Shown in pieces: positions 7,324 through 18,188 of a stretch of DNA of 64,000 nucleotides (its first letter is position 1; the number at the start of each line of letters is the position of its first letter). The position numbers were made by a program, and so were the translations under genes. This stretch comes from Phycisphaerae bacterium. Its GTDB lineage: Bacteria > Planctomycetota > Phycisphaerae > JAJVII01. The notes beneath the pieces were generated by a model. The model was not told where the DNA came from and ran no database searches. It worked only from the letters and a program-made list of their open reading frames with translations. The stretch spans positions 62,001 through 126,000 of the forward strand of contig JAJVII010000020.1 in the NCBI GenBank assembly GCA_022072085.1, read 5' to 3'.

Positions 7324-8334
7324 TCACGCCCAGAGGTAGACGTACAGGCCGAAGGAGACGGCGATCAGACCGGCGACGGCCGCCAGCGACCAGAGCAGGT
7401 TGCGTCGGCGGGCCGCGACCGCGAAGGTCGCGATGATGACGCCCAACTGGGCCGCCAGCATGCCGTAGAAGAAGCTCTGGCTGCGCCGGTGGTGGCGCTG
7501 CGAGGAAATGTTGTTCCGCCGAACCTCCAGTTCCAGCAGGCTGGCGACCGCCTGGTTCAGCCTGGCCTCGGCGTCGTAGCGGGCAGCCGTGTAGCGCAGC
7601 CTCGCGACCGCGACGCCGCTGTCAACGGCCGGGTTGGCTGGGATCCCGGCGTCGCGCAGCAGTTCGGCCCGCTGGTCCATCAGCTTCTGGAAGCGGTCCA
7701 TTGCCCGGGTGGTTGACTCGGTCGCGTCGTCCATGGCCGCGACGCGGTCCTCGGCGGCGGTCAGGGCCTGTTGGTAGGCCTCTTCGGTGACGGCGGCGAT
7801 GGCGCGGTCGACGTCGGCTTCGGGTTTCGAACTGTCCATCGCCTCCAGGGCGGCCTTGACCTCGGCGGGCGGCGGACCGGCGGCTGGGACCTGCGGCACC
7901 TCCGCCTTCTCCAGGGCGGCCAGGAAGGGGGCGCCGCCGGTCGGGTCGATCAGCGCCAGCAGGCCGTCATGGACCGGTTTGGCCTTGGTCTGATCAGCCA
8001 GCGCCGCCAGCGACGCGGCGGCCTCCTCGATCATCGCCCGGTCGGCCGCCCGCGGGTGGGCCAGCGAGGTCAGGACGTCCACTGTGTTCCGCTGCGACGC
8101 GCCGCGCAGCCGCTTGGCCTGGAAGAACGCCCACTGGTCGCCGGCCTTGGACTGGTGCTGGGCCGCCAGCGAACGGTCGTACTGGGCGCGGGTCATCTCG
8201 CTGGAGGAGAGCCCGGCCAGCATGGTCGCGACGACGGCCATCACGACGGGGGTGGCGCTGAGGATGCGGCCCCACATGGAGGCGGGCAGGGCCTTCTTGA
8301 TCGCGTCGGGGACCTTGACGGAGAGCGATTTCAT
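7324..8334 (-). CDS. DUF4337-like membrane protein
   Basis: 336 residues. There is one membrane segment near residues 24-44 and two at the C-terminus (about 285-335). Between them is a long Ala/Glu-rich, probably helical periplasmic or cytoplasmic part. The segment QHQSKAGDQWAFFQAKRLRG after the first helix resembles the conserved start of DUF4337 proteins, whose function is unknown. It lies 27 bases downstream of the stop of the 759-residue membrane protein gene on the same strand, so the two probably form an operon and may act together at the membrane. Confidence 0.68.
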   Translation of the reverse strand: MKSLSVKVPDAIKKALPASMWGRILSATPVVMAVVATMLAGLSSSEMTRAQYDRSLAAQHQSKAGDQWAFFQAKRLRGASQRNTVDVLTSLAHPRAADRAMIEEAAASLAALADQTKAKPVHDGLLALIDPTGGAPFLAALEKAEVPQVPAAGPPPAEVKAALEAMDSSKPEADVDRAIAAVTEEAYQQALTAAEDRVAAMDDATESTTRAMDRFQKLMDQRAELLRDAGIPANPAVDSGVAVARLRYTAARYDAEARLNQAVASLLELEVRRNNISSQRHHRRSQSFFYGMLAAQLGVIIATFAVAARRRNLLWSLAAVAGLIAVSFGLYVYLWA

Positions 8335-8361
8335 CGCGGCTGCCTTTCGTGCTGACTGAAT

Positions 8362-10641
8362 CTACTTGCTCGGTTGCGTCGCCGGTGCGGGCGGGGCCTG
8401 CTTCTGCTGTTCGAGGCGGAGGCGCTCGGCCTCCTGGCGCTGGCGTTCCTCGTCGCGATGCTTGACCCAGCCGGACTTGGGCATCACGCCGGGGGCGACG
8501 CGCTCGATGACGCCGAAATTCCACAGGCCCCAGAAGAGGATCCCGAGGATCACGAGCGCCGAAACCAAGCGGCGGAGCGTCTTCTTCTCGGCGTACGGGT
8601 CGGCCAGGTCGCGGCGGGCGCCGGCGGGCAGGTGGGCGACCCTGGTCAGCGATCGGCCGAACGGCAGGTTGATCCGCACGCGGGCGTTGACGGCCCAGCC
8701 GTTGGCGTCGAGGATCGGGCCGATGTTCCGCTGGCGCAGCTTCAGCCAGGCGATGACCATCGAGGGCCCGGAGATCAGCAGGATCATCGCCAGCACGCCG
8801 ACGGGCATCCAGACGCCCAGTCCGAAGAAGGCCTGGAGCAACGCCCCGAACGCGGCTGCGATGCCGCCGACGGCTACGCCGATGGCCGCGACGACGCCGA
8901 TGTCGATCTTGGGTTTGGCGTCGGGGGCTTTTCCGGTCTGGGCGGCCTTGGTGGTGGTCTCCACGCTGCCGGCCAGCTTGCCGGTGGCGGCGGTGTCGGC
9001 GGTCGAGGCCCGCTTGGCGGCCAACTCCTCGATCATCCGCAGCACGCGTTTGTAGGGGGCCATGAATGCCTGGCCGACGCTGATGGGACTCTCGACGATC
9101 TTGACGATCGTGGCGTCCCAGTCGCGGCCCTGGCGGTCGTAGAAGATGCCGTTGCGCCCGACCATCAGGTTGTCGCCGTCGCCGGCAGTGAAGGCCGCCG
9201 CAATGGTCATCTTCTCGCCGCTGCTTCGGCGGACCAGGTCGCAGTAGACCAGGTAGTTTCGGCTGAGGTGGGCCATCGTCACGTGCTTGGCCAGGTCGTT
9301 CACGCGGATGCACAGGTCGCAGCTTCGCTGGTCCATGTAGAGCGTGCCGGCCAGGAAGATCGCCTTCTCGCGCCGGCGGTAGAACTCGCGGAACGTGACG
9401 AAGTTGTTCAGCAGGCGGACCAGGTCGCGGTTGAACCGCACCAGCTTGTCCACCTCAGCGATCGAGTTGGCGTGCGTCTCCAGGGCCTTGTCCCTGGCAA
9501 TCAGCGCGGCGATGGCGGCCTTGCTCGCGCCGGCGAGGATCTCGCGGATACGGGCGATGCCCAGCGCCTCGACCGAGCCGCCCTTCTTGCCCGCGGACCA
9601 TGCGTCGTAGTCGGCGAAGCGGGCCTTGAGCGCCCGCCAGTCCTCCTCGGTCAGGGCGTCCTTCTCGCCCAGCAGCGGTCGGACGGCCAACTCGGCCAGT
9701 CGGCCCAGCGCCTCGGCCCATGCCGGGTTGACCGGGCCGCTCAGCGGCAGCGTTCGTCCGGGGGCGATCGACGCCAGCGGGAAGCCTGCGACCTCCGTCG
9801 ATGTGATCGTCAGGTCGCCGGCTGCGATGGCCAGATACTCCGACTCCTGGCGGTTGAGCGCCGCCAGGGCCCGGGCGTCGAATGCCGCCAGCCGGCAGCG
9901 GGCGAAGAAGTCCTCGACCTTCGTGCGGACGGCCGCCAGCGCGCCGGCCGCCGCGACGGTCGCCTCGCCCAGCGGCAGAATGTCGGCGGCGCCCTTCTCG
10001 GCGGCCGCCCACCACTGTTCGTAGGCCTGGGCGTCGGCGAAGAACTTGTCCACGGCCTCCTGCGTCACGCCGGGCTTGCCGCTGCGGTCGGTCTGGGCGC
10101 CGGCGCAGGCGATGACGTCGCCGATGACCGCCTGCACCGCCGGATCGGTCGCGGCGTCGGCCGGGACGATCCCGTCGCCGTTGAAGGTCGTCTGGGCGAA
10201 AATCTTGACCGTGTCGGTCGTGTCCTCGATGCTGATGGTTGCGCTGTCGGACTTGCCCTGGTTGGCCAGGATCTGCCGGGCCGACTCCAGTAGCCGCCGT
10301 CCGTCGGGCGTCTGGTCGTTCAGGGCGTCCAGCTTCAGCGCCGCGGCCCCTTCGGTCAGCGTCCCGGGGTCCTTGAGCAGGCCGCACGCCCAGCGTGTCG
10401 CGGCGAGGATCTCGGTCGCGCGGATGCGTCCGTCGCCGTCGGAGTCGATCAGCTCCAGCGTGCGGGCGTCCAGGTCGAGCCCCTGCGTCGGGCAGGCCAG
10501 CGCGACCCAGAGCTTCTGGTCGAGCTGGTCGAGCGACGCGAGGTCCTGGCCGCTGTCCAGCCGCACCTGGTCGAAGCCGCCCTGGCGGAAGAAGACCCAC
10601 TTGTGCCTGTCGGCCTTGCCCGAGGACGCCTCTGACGTCAT
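8362..10641 (-). CDS. Conserved membrane protein of unknown function with one EF-hand-like loop
   Basis: 759 residues from MTSEAS; AGGAGAATCACC immediately before the ATG fixes the start, and the upstream open frame is discarded. Residues 66-77 read DSDGDGRIRATE, a calcium EF-hand loop with D, D, D and E at positions 1, 3, 5 and 12. A long soluble region follows, rich in helices and with YRRREKAIFLAGTLY and RVNDLAKHVTM segments. The C-terminal quarter has two to three membrane segments (about 580-645 and 690-715) flanking WLKLRQRNIGPILDANGWAVN. A charged Gln/Glu/Arg tail ends the protein. No enzymatic domain is recognised. It is probably expressed with the DUF4337-like gene downstream. Confidence 0.72.
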   Translation of the reverse strand: MTSEASSGKADRHKWVFFRQGGFDQVRLDSGQDLASLDQLDQKLWVALACPTQGLDLDARTLELIDSDGDGRIRATEILAATRWACGLLKDPGTLTEGAAALKLDALNDQTPDGRRLLESARQILANQGKSDSATISIEDTTDTVKIFAQTTFNGDGIVPADAATDPAVQAVIGDVIACAGAQTDRSGKPGVTQEAVDKFFADAQAYEQWWAAAEKGAADILPLGEATVAAAGALAAVRTKVEDFFARCRLAAFDARALAALNRQESEYLAIAAGDLTITSTEVAGFPLASIAPGRTLPLSGPVNPAWAEALGRLAELAVRPLLGEKDALTEEDWRALKARFADYDAWSAGKKGGSVEALGIARIREILAGASKAAIAALIARDKALETHANSIAEVDKLVRFNRDLVRLLNNFVTFREFYRRREKAIFLAGTLYMDQRSCDLCIRVNDLAKHVTMAHLSRNYLVYCDLVRRSSGEKMTIAAAFTAGDGDNLMVGRNGIFYDRQGRDWDATIVKIVESPISVGQAFMAPYKRVLRMIEELAAKRASTADTAATGKLAGSVETTTKAAQTGKAPDAKPKIDIGVVAAIGVAVGGIAAAFGALLQAFFGLGVWMPVGVLAMILLISGPSMVIAWLKLRQRNIGPILDANGWAVNARVRINLPFGRSLTRVAHLPAGARRDLADPYAEKKTLRRLVSALVILGILFWGLWNFGVIERVAPGVMPKSGWVKHRDEERQRQEAERLRLEQQKQAPPAPATQPSK

Positions 10642-10786
10642 GGTGATTCTCCTGTTTGCGGGAACTGCGACCGAAACCGAACGCCGGCCACGCAGACTTG
10701 GGCCCGATGCCCGGGCCGCAGGCGAGTATAGCCTTAGTCGGCCCGGCGGGCCAGTGAGACGGCGGAAAATCGTCCGGTGTCCGGCG

Positions 10787-13700
10787 TCAGGACTGGGCAC
10801 GATAGAGGCAGCCGTCGCGCGACTCCAGCGTGCCGGCGTCGGCCAGTCGGGCGACCTCGCGGGCGATGGCCCCGCGCAGGTTGGCCCCGGCGGCGCCGAA
10901 GCCCAGCAGCCGCGCGACGTGCGTCGCGACCTCGGTCTCGCCGATGCCCATGTTGGCTGACACCAGCGTCTCGACGGCCGCGGCGATCTCGGCCGGCGGC
11001 AGCATCTCGACCCGCCGCAATGTCGCCGGCTCGACGCCCGCGCGGTTGCGGATGGGGGCCTGCTGCCGGTCGGCCGGGCTGTAGAAGGGCCCGTCGGCGC
11101 GGAGCTTGCCCTGCTCGACGCCCAGCGCCAGGGCGGCGCGGATGGCGTCGGCGACGCGGCTGCCGGAGCGGTGCTGGCCCCACAGGGCCGCCGTGCGGCG
11201 TGCGACCTCCTCTTCGTGGACCGGGCCCTCGACGGCGACGATGCGGGCGACGATGCCGGCCAGCCTCGCGGCGCTCAGCTTGTGGATGGGCAGCTCGCGC
11301 GGGACGGAGAGCCGGGCGACGCGATAGGGCGCGGCGGCGATCCCGGAGGGGGCGTCGTCGTCGGCCGGGTCGCGGGCGATGGTTGCCGGATCGACTGGGG
11401 CATCGGAGGGCTCGGCGGTCTCGTCCAGCCGGTCGTCGGCGTCGCGGGCGGCCAACTCCGCGCGGGCCCGCTCGATGGCGGCAAGCGCCTTGGCCAGTTG
11501 CTCGACCGGCCTGTGGAACCAGTCCGTGCTCCAGATGCGGTGGAGGATCCAGCCGCGGTCCTCCAGCACCTCCTGCCGCAGGCGGTCGCGGTCGCGGGCT
11601 GACCGGGCTGAATGATAGGAAGCCCCGTCGCACTCAATGCCTAATAGGTAACGCCCCGGCTGCCGCGGATCGACGACGGCCAGGTCGATGAAGAACCCCG
11701 CGACGCCGACCTGGTAGTGGACCTCGTGGCCCTGTGCCCGCAGGGCCTCGGCCACCTCCAGCTCGAAGGGCGAGTCGGCGTCGCGCCCGCTGGGGCCGGC
11801 CGTTGCATCCAGGCGGCCCGTGCGGGCGTAGGCGAGGAACGTCTTGAGCACCAGCGGCCCGCGGCCGGTGGCCCGCGACAGGTCGATGTCGTCGTCGGTG
11901 ATCGACGAGAAGACCTCGCAGCGCTGGCGGGCGCGGGTGATCAGGACGTTCAGCCGCCGCTCGCCGCCGTCGGCCGACAGCGGGCCGAAGTTCATCGACA
12001 TCGCCCCGGCGTCATCGCGGCCATAGCCGATGGAGATGAAGATCACGTCGCGCTCGTCACCCTGAATGGTTTCGAGGTTCTTGACGAAGAAGGGCTCGGG
12101 TCGGCTGGGCGAGAAGAACTCGTGCGGGTCCGGGCCTTCGCGGCGGAGGCGCTCCAGTTCGTCGAGGATCGCGTCGCGCTGGCCGATGGAGAAGGCCCCG
12201 ACGCCCAGCGTCAGATCGCCGCATCGGCGGGCGTGGTCCATCACCGCGCGGGCGACGGCGCGGGCCTCGACGCGGTTGGTGGCTGACCGGCCGCGGTCGA
12301 AGACGCCGTCGGCCTGGTGGTGGAACTTCAGGCCCATCCGGTCGCCGCCGTCGGTCGGCGAGGGGATGACGTAGAGCCGGTTCTCGTAGAACTCGCGGTT
12401 GGAAACGGCTATCAGCGAGTGGTGGCGGCTGCGGTAGTGCCAGCGCAGCATCCGCTGGGCCATGCTCTGCGACGCGCACAGGCCGAGGATGCTCTCCAGG
12501 TCTGCGGTGTGCAGTTCGCCCTCGTCGGCGTCGTCGTCGCTTTCGAGCATGACGTTGAAGAACCGCGTCGGCGGGAGCTGCTTGTCGTCGCCGACGACGA
12601 CGATCTGCCCGGCCCGGGCGGCGGCGCCGAACGCGTCGACCGGCCGCACCTGGCTGGCTTCGTCGATCAGCAGCAGGTCGAACTCGACGCCGCCGGGCTC
12701 GAGGAACTGGGCGACGGACATCGGGCTCATCATGAGCACCGGCTTGATCGCCTGCACCGCGCGGCCGGCCCGGCGGAGCAACTGGCGGATCGGCAGGTGC
12801 CGCCGCTGCTTGGCCAGCTCGTGCCGCAGCACGCCCATCTCGCCGAGCGAGCCGCCGTTGTGCGGCAGGCCCCGGTAGTGGGCGGCGGCGACTTCGCGCC
12901 GGGCCATCCGCTCGATCCAGCTCCGGTCCAGCGACTGGAACTCCTCGCGCACGCGGCTGTGCGACTTGCCGTCGAACGCGGCCAGCTCGGGATGCTCGGC
13001 CAGGACGCGGCGCATCATCGTCTCGCAGCAGGCGGCGTGGAACTGGTCCTCCGCGCCGTCGGGGGCAATCCGCCCGTCGTACAGCCGATCGGCCAGCTCG
13101 CCCAGGCCCTCGCTCGCGAGCCCGTCCAGGCGCAGCCGCGCGGCGATCCATCGGCTGAGCGACTCGGGATCGCGCCGCCAGTCGGCCAGACGCGACCGCA
13201 GGTCGGCCAGCGCGACGGCCGGGAGTTCCTTCACGCCGAACGCCCGCGGCAGGTCGAGCTTCAGCCGCTCGGCCAGCTCGCCGGCTTCGCTCAGCAGCGG
13301 CGGCAGGTCGGCGGCCACCTGGTCGGCCGGCACGGTCAGCGCTGCGGCGTCCGGCGGGTCGGCGACGACGCGGCGCAGGACGGCCGGGTCGCAGATCTCC
13401 GCGTTTGCGGCGTCCCACTGCTCGACGGCGGCCAGGGCGGCCCAGTCAGACTCCGGCCCGGCCCACAGCCGCCCGAACGCCGCGGCGCCCAGGGCATCGG
13501 CCCGCTCGACGGCGGCCTTGGCGGCCTGGGCGGCAATCAGGCTGTCGAGGATGCCCAGCCGCTCGTCGGCCGACGCGGGCAGGGGCCCAGCCAGCATGCC
13601 GCGGAGCGTCGCCTTGGCCCGCCGCCAGTTGCGGTTGAGCCAGCGAATCCACGAGTGCGAATAGGCAGCCAGGTCGGCGCGGGTCTGGGCCAGGTCCATC

Positions 13701-15604
13701 GACCAGGCGGCCGGGCTGACGACGCCGGTGAGCTGGCCTCGCGATTCGGCAAGCAGGCGTCCGTGGCTGACCAGGTCGGCGATCCGGGCCCGCTGGTCGG
13801 CCCAGGAGGCGTTGGCGATTGCGGCGCGGTCCATCGGTGGGGCGTCGGCGAGTCGGCGGGCGGCGTCGGCGAGCCGGGCGAGGTCGGCTGCCGTCCCAGC
13901 CGGCAGCGGCGTGAGCAGTTGGCCCAGCGCGTCGGCGACCCCGGCCAGCCGATCCAGCCGGGCGATCGGCGACGTCATCGCCGCCGCCAGCCGATCCTGG
14001 TCGGTCGGCAGGATCGCGTCGAGCAGGACGCCGCGCCAGGGGTGGGCCGACGGCGTGCCGGTTTCGCGCAGATGTTCGGCGGCGTCGCGGATTCGGCCGA
14101 CGCGGCGGTGGCGCTCGTCGGGCGGCCACTGCGGGGCGTCGGGCAACTCGAAGTCGGCTGCCGGCACGCCGCGGCGGCGGAGGCTCACCAGCTCGCCCAG
14201 CAGCCGATAGGGCGTCAGTCCGCTGGGCGGCAGCGGAGCGAGCATCAGGCCGGCGTGGGCGTTGAGCCGGTCGCGGACGCGGGCCAGGTCTGCGGCGCCG
14301 CCGTCGTCGGCGTCGCCGCTGGGCCGCCCGAGTTCGAGCGTTCGGCCGAGTTCCTGGAGCACGAGACGCTTGTTGGCCTTGTTGCTGTGCAGCTCCAGGC
14401 ACATGTCGCCCAGGCCGATGTGGTCGAGCCGGCGCTTGACCACCGACAGGGCGGCCATCTTCTCGGCCAGGAAGAGCACCTTGCGTCCGTCGCGGACAGC
14501 GGCGGCGATGAGGTTGGCGATGGTCTGCGACTTGCCCGTGCCGGGCGGGCCCTGGATGACGAGGTTGCGGCCGCGGCGGACCTCCTCGATGGCGATCGCC
14601 TGCGAACTGTCGGCGTCCAGGACGTGGACCATGTCGCCCGGAGCGATCAGCGGGTCGATCGGGTCGTCAGGCCCGCACAGCGGCGGGGCGTCGTCGAAGC
14701 CTTCGCCCAGCAGCCCGCCGATCAGCGGGCGCGACTGCGGGCCGCCGCTCCCGGTCGGCCAGGTCCGCGGGTCCAGGTCGCGATACATCAGGAATTTGGA
14801 GAACGAAAAGAAGCCGAGAACGATGTCGTCGGCGAGCACCTGCCAGCGCGGCCGACCGGCGACGGCCCGGCTCACCGCGGCGAAGTAGTCCGCCGGGGAC
14901 AGTTCCTCGATGTCGGGGACCTCGGGCAGGTCGACGTTGAAGTCGCTCTTGAGCTTGGCGGCCAGCGAGAGGTTCGTCGCGACCTCCTCGCCGGTGTAGC
15001 GGAGGCGGAACCTCGTGTTGGCGGCCTGCCGCTCGAGGGCGACGGGGATCAGCAGCAGCGGGGCGAAGAACTCGCGGTCGGAGGTCTCACTCTCCAGCCA
15101 CTTGAGGAAGCCCAGCGCAAGATAGAGGATGCCGACGCCCTGTTCCTCCTCCGCGGTGCGGGCGTCGTAGTAGGTCGAGAGCAGGCGTTTCTGCAACGCC
15201 TCGCTGGTCAGCGTCGTCTGGAGCATCGCATCGGAGGTGTCGGTCTGGCGAGCGACGCCGGCTTCGTCGAACTCGTCGGCTTCGGGCTGGGGCAGCAGCG
15301 ACGGGGGCTGGCCGCCGGCGTCGGGCGGGGCGTCGGCCGGCGGCTCCTCAGCCGGCAGAAAGCCCATCGCTTTGTCCTCGGCGACGAGCATCGAGAAGAC
15401 CTGGGCGGACCGCTCGGCGACGATCTCGACGCTGCGCGAGCGGTTGCGGCGGCGCGGCGTGTTGAGCAGCCGGTTGCGGTTGGAGACGTCCAGCAGGTCC
15501 CGCCGGGCGGCCATCAGCCTGGCGGCGATGGGCGAGGCGTCGGCGGCGTCGGGCGGCGCGGTGTCCGCCGGGTTCGATGCGTCGGTTTGCGGTTCGATGC
15601 TCAT
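10787..15604 (-). CDS. DUF4011 - SF1 helicase - Vsr-like nuclease - DUF3320 protein (Hhe-type anti-phage candidate)
   Basis: 1605 residues from MSIEPQ. Domains in order: DUF4011 (LLDVSNRNRLLNTP near 35); UPF1-like superfamily 1 helicase with Walker A GPPGTGKSQT near 352, Walker B LLIDEASQV near 980 and VVVGDDKQLPPTRFF near 1003; helicase 2A end with LNVLITRARQRCEVF; a Vsr/MTES_1575-type PD-(D/E)xK nuclease near 1275-1355 (FELEVAEAL, FIDLAVV, GIECDGASYH); and C-terminal DUF3320 repeats (about 1440-1600). This single-gene architecture matches the Hhe system reported among predicted anti-phage systems. It likely unwinds and cuts foreign nucleic acid. All catalytic motifs appear intact. The ribosome-binding site is weak, and the start could be 14 codons earlier. 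Confidence 0.85.
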   Translation of the reverse strand: MSIEPQTDASNPADTAPPDAADASPIAARLMAARRDLLDVSNRNRLLNTPRRRNRSRSVEIVAERSAQVFSMLVAEDKAMGFLPAEEPPADAPPDAGGQPPSLLPQPEADEFDEAGVARQTDTSDAMLQTTLTSEALQKRLLSTYYDARTAEEEQGVGILYLALGFLKWLESETSDREFFAPLLLIPVALERQAANTRFRLRYTGEEVATNLSLAAKLKSDFNVDLPEVPDIEELSPADYFAAVSRAVAGRPRWQVLADDIVLGFFSFSKFLMYRDLDPRTWPTGSGGPQSRPLIGGLLGEGFDDAPPLCGPDDPIDPLIAPGDMVHVLDADSSQAIAIEEVRRGRNLVIQGPPGTGKSQTIANLIAAAVRDGRKVLFLAEKMAALSVVKRRLDHIGLGDMCLELHSNKANKRLVLQELGRTLELGRPSGDADDGGAADLARVRDRLNAHAGLMLAPLPPSGLTPYRLLGELVSLRRRGVPAADFELPDAPQWPPDERHRRVGRIRDAAEHLRETGTPSAHPWRGVLLDAILPTDQDRLAAAMTSPIARLDRLAGVADALGQLLTPLPAGTAADLARLADAARRLADAPPMDRAAIANASWADQRARIADLVSHGRLLAESRGQLTGVVSPAAWSMDLAQTRADLAAYSHSWIRWLNRNWRRAKATLRGMLAGPLPASADERLGILDSLIAAQAAKAAVERADALGAAAFGRLWAGPESDWAALAAVEQWDAANAEICDPAVLRRVVADPPDAAALTVPADQVAADLPPLLSEAGELAERLKLDLPRAFGVKELPAVALADLRSRLADWRRDPESLSRWIAARLRLDGLASEGLGELADRLYDGRIAPDGAEDQFHAACCETMMRRVLAEHPELAAFDGKSHSRVREEFQSLDRSWIERMARREVAAAHYRGLPHNGGSLGEMGVLRHELAKQRRHLPIRQLLRRAGRAVQAIKPVLMMSPMSVAQFLEPGGVEFDLLLIDEASQVRPVDAFGAAARAGQIVVVGDDKQLPPTRFFNVMLESDDDADEGELHTADLESILGLCASQSMAQRMLRWHYRSRHHSLIAVSNREFYENRLYVIPSPTDGGDRMGLKFHHQADGVFDRGRSATNRVEARAVARAVMDHARRCGDLTLGVGAFSIGQRDAILDELERLRREGPDPHEFFSPSRPEPFFVKNLETIQGDERDVIFISIGYGRDDAGAMSMNFGPLSADGGERRLNVLITRARQRCEVFSSITDDDIDLSRATGRGPLVLKTFLAYARTGRLDATAGPSGRDADSPFELEVAEALRAQGHEVHYQVGVAGFFIDLAVVDPRQPGRYLLGIECDGASYHSARSARDRDRLRQEVLEDRGWILHRIWSTDWFHRPVEQLAKALAAIERARAELAARDADDRLDETAEPSDAPVDPATIARDPADDDAPSGIAAAPYRVARLSVPRELPIHKLSAARLAGIVARIVAVEGPVHEEEVARRTAALWGQHRSGSRVADAIRAALALGVEQGKLRADGPFYSPADRQQAPIRNRAGVEPATLRRVEMLPPAEIAAAVETLVSANMGIGETEVATHVARLLGFGAAGANLRGAIAREVARLADAGTLESRDGCLYRAQS

Positions 15605-15741
15605 GCGATCGGGCCCCGGATCGGTTGGCCACATTCTGTCCGCGCCGCGGCCGGGCTGCAAGCCGAAGATTGCCCCCGGCGGCGGCGACCGGTATACACT
15701 ATCCCGTCCGGCGACCGAAAATGCGACCGGCGGAGGCGACG

Positions 15742-16605
15742 ATGGACGTTCGATTCGGCAGCCTGGCAATCCGCATCCGGGATTTCAATGCGTCGGACTT
15801 CCGCCTCGACGGCGGCGGCATGTTCGGCGTCGTGCCCCGCACGATGTGGCAGGGCAAGTCCCCGCCCGACGCCAACAACCGCATCCGCATGGCGACCCGC
15901 TGCCTGCTCATCGACATCGGCGGGCGGCGGGTTCTCGTCGAGACCGGCTGCGGCGACAAGCTCGGCGCCAAGGACCGCGAGATTTACGCGATCGAAAACG
16001 CCGGCGGCATCCTGGCGGCGCTGCGCGGCGCGGATATCGACCCGGCGACGATCGACGCGGTCATCATGACTCACCTGCACTTCGACCACGCCGGCGGCGC
16101 GACGACGCTGGACGCCTCGGGAACGCCCGTGCCCAGTTTTCCCAACGCGACATACTACGTGCAGCGACGGGAGTTCGCCGACGCGTCGGCCAACGCGTCG
16201 CACATGAAGACGACCTATCGGCCTGAAAATTTCCAGCCGCTGGCCGACGCCGGTCGGCTGACGCTGCTGGAGGGCGACGCGGAAATCTGCGAGGGCGTCC
16301 GCGTGCGGGCGACGCCGGGGCACACGCCGGGGCATCAGTCGGTCATTGTGGGCGACCCGGCCGGCCCGGCTGTCTGCTTCATCGGCGACCTGGTCCCGAC
16401 GGCCCACCATCTTCGGCCGTTCTGGACGATGGCCTACGACATCGAACCGGCGACGGTCAACCAGTCGCGGCAGAAGCTGGTCGGCGACGCGGCGGCCGCC
16501 GGCTGGACGCTGGTCTTCCCCCACGACCCCGACACCCCCGCGGTCCGCGTGAGCCTGGACGCCAGGGGCCGCTGGCAGGGCGACCCCGTCGACCTGGACG
16601 CGTGA
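15742..16605 (+). CDS. MBL-fold metallo-hydrolase
   Basis: 287 residues. GGCGGAGG just upstream supports the ATG at 15742. The metallo-beta-lactamase signature HLHFDHAGG starts at residue 111, giving the two-metal site. Further ligands are the His in TPGHTPGH, the Asp in FIGDLVP and the late His in VFPHDPD. The family includes lactonases and other hydrolases, and the substrate is not evident. It diverges from the Hhe-like gene, and the 137 bases between should hold both promoters. It is convergent with the reductase gene, from which a large inverted repeat separates it. Confidence 0.85.
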   Translation: MDVRFGSLAIRIRDFNASDFRLDGGGMFGVVPRTMWQGKSPPDANNRIRMATRCLLIDIGGRRVLVETGCGDKLGAKDREIYAIENAGGILAALRGADIDPATIDAVIMTHLHFDHAGGATTLDASGTPVPSFPNATYYVQRREFADASANASHMKTTYRPENFQPLADAGRLTLLEGDAEICEGVRVRATPGHTPGHQSVIVGDPAGPAVCFIGDLVPTAHHLRPFWTMAYDIEPATVNQSRQKLVGDAAAAGWTLVFPHDPDTPAVRVSLDARGRWQGDPVDLDA

Positions 16606-16612
16606 CCGAGGA

Positions 16613-16813
16613 AGAGACTCATCCGCAGATTGCGCAGACGGCGCAGATTTCAAGACAAGAGAGAGAACCGCGAATGAACGCAAATGGACAAGAATGAGAA
16701 CAAGAGCCGAATCGGATATGCCTCTGCATTAGCGTCCATTCGCGTTCATTCGCGGTTCTCCGTTCTTCTCTTCTTTGAAATCTGCGCAATCTGCGTAATC
16801 TGCGGATGCTCTT

Positions 16814-16815
<2 letters not shown>
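16613..16815. repeat. Long imperfect inverted repeat between convergent genes
   Basis: Two arms of about 70 bases (left about 16618-16690, right about 16735-16810) are reverse complements with scattered mismatches. Each has CATCCGCAGATT, further CGCAGAT copies, a purine-rich patch and AACCGCGAATGAACG. The loop is about 45 bases. A CATCCGCAGATTACGCAGATTT copy occurs again at 28093, so this is a dispersed element. Its position between two gene ends would let it act as a bidirectional terminator. The last bases include the stop of the reductase gene. Confidence 0.8.
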
Positions 16816-17845
<1,030 letters not shown>

Positions 17846-18188
17846 GGATGTGTCCTTTCAGGTTGTCCCATCGCAGATGGGATTGTACGCGAAGGCGAGT
17901 AAATGCAAACCCCCCGCGATCGGTCCACGTCGCGTCGGGACGCGACGAGCCTGTCTTGGCCTGCAACAGCCTGTATTTGCCTGTATTATAAACCGCTGGG
18001 GGGCAAGGTGTTACAAGACAGGCCGGCCAATGCGATCTGACGCATCCGGCCGGGGCGCCTCGACTCCGGGTCGATCAAATCGGCCGCGTCGGCCCTGCGC
18101 AAGCGGCCACCCCTTAGAACGCAAGCGGCCGGGGGGATGCCTCCGGGTCGCTGGATCGCGGTTGTGTGATTGGCGGCGAGGCGCCGGC
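17846..18188. other. Gene-free stretch
   Basis: 343 bases without a credible ORF or RNA gene. The word CGCAAGCGGCC occurs twice as a direct repeat (18098-18108 and 18120-18130) 22 bases apart. Repeated CCTGTATTTGCCTGTATT words lie at about 17970-17990. The leader of the reductase gene must lie in the first 100 bases. Nothing else is recognised. Confidence 0.5.

Noticed and set aside
12317-16069. 1250-codon plus-strand ORF
   Set aside because: Antisense to the helicase-nuclease gene, whose helicase and nuclease motifs prove the minus strand is coding. The product is low-complexity.
17846-18188. tRNA or riboswitch in the 343-base gap
   Set aside because: No cloverleaf, CCA-type end or known aptamer core could be read.
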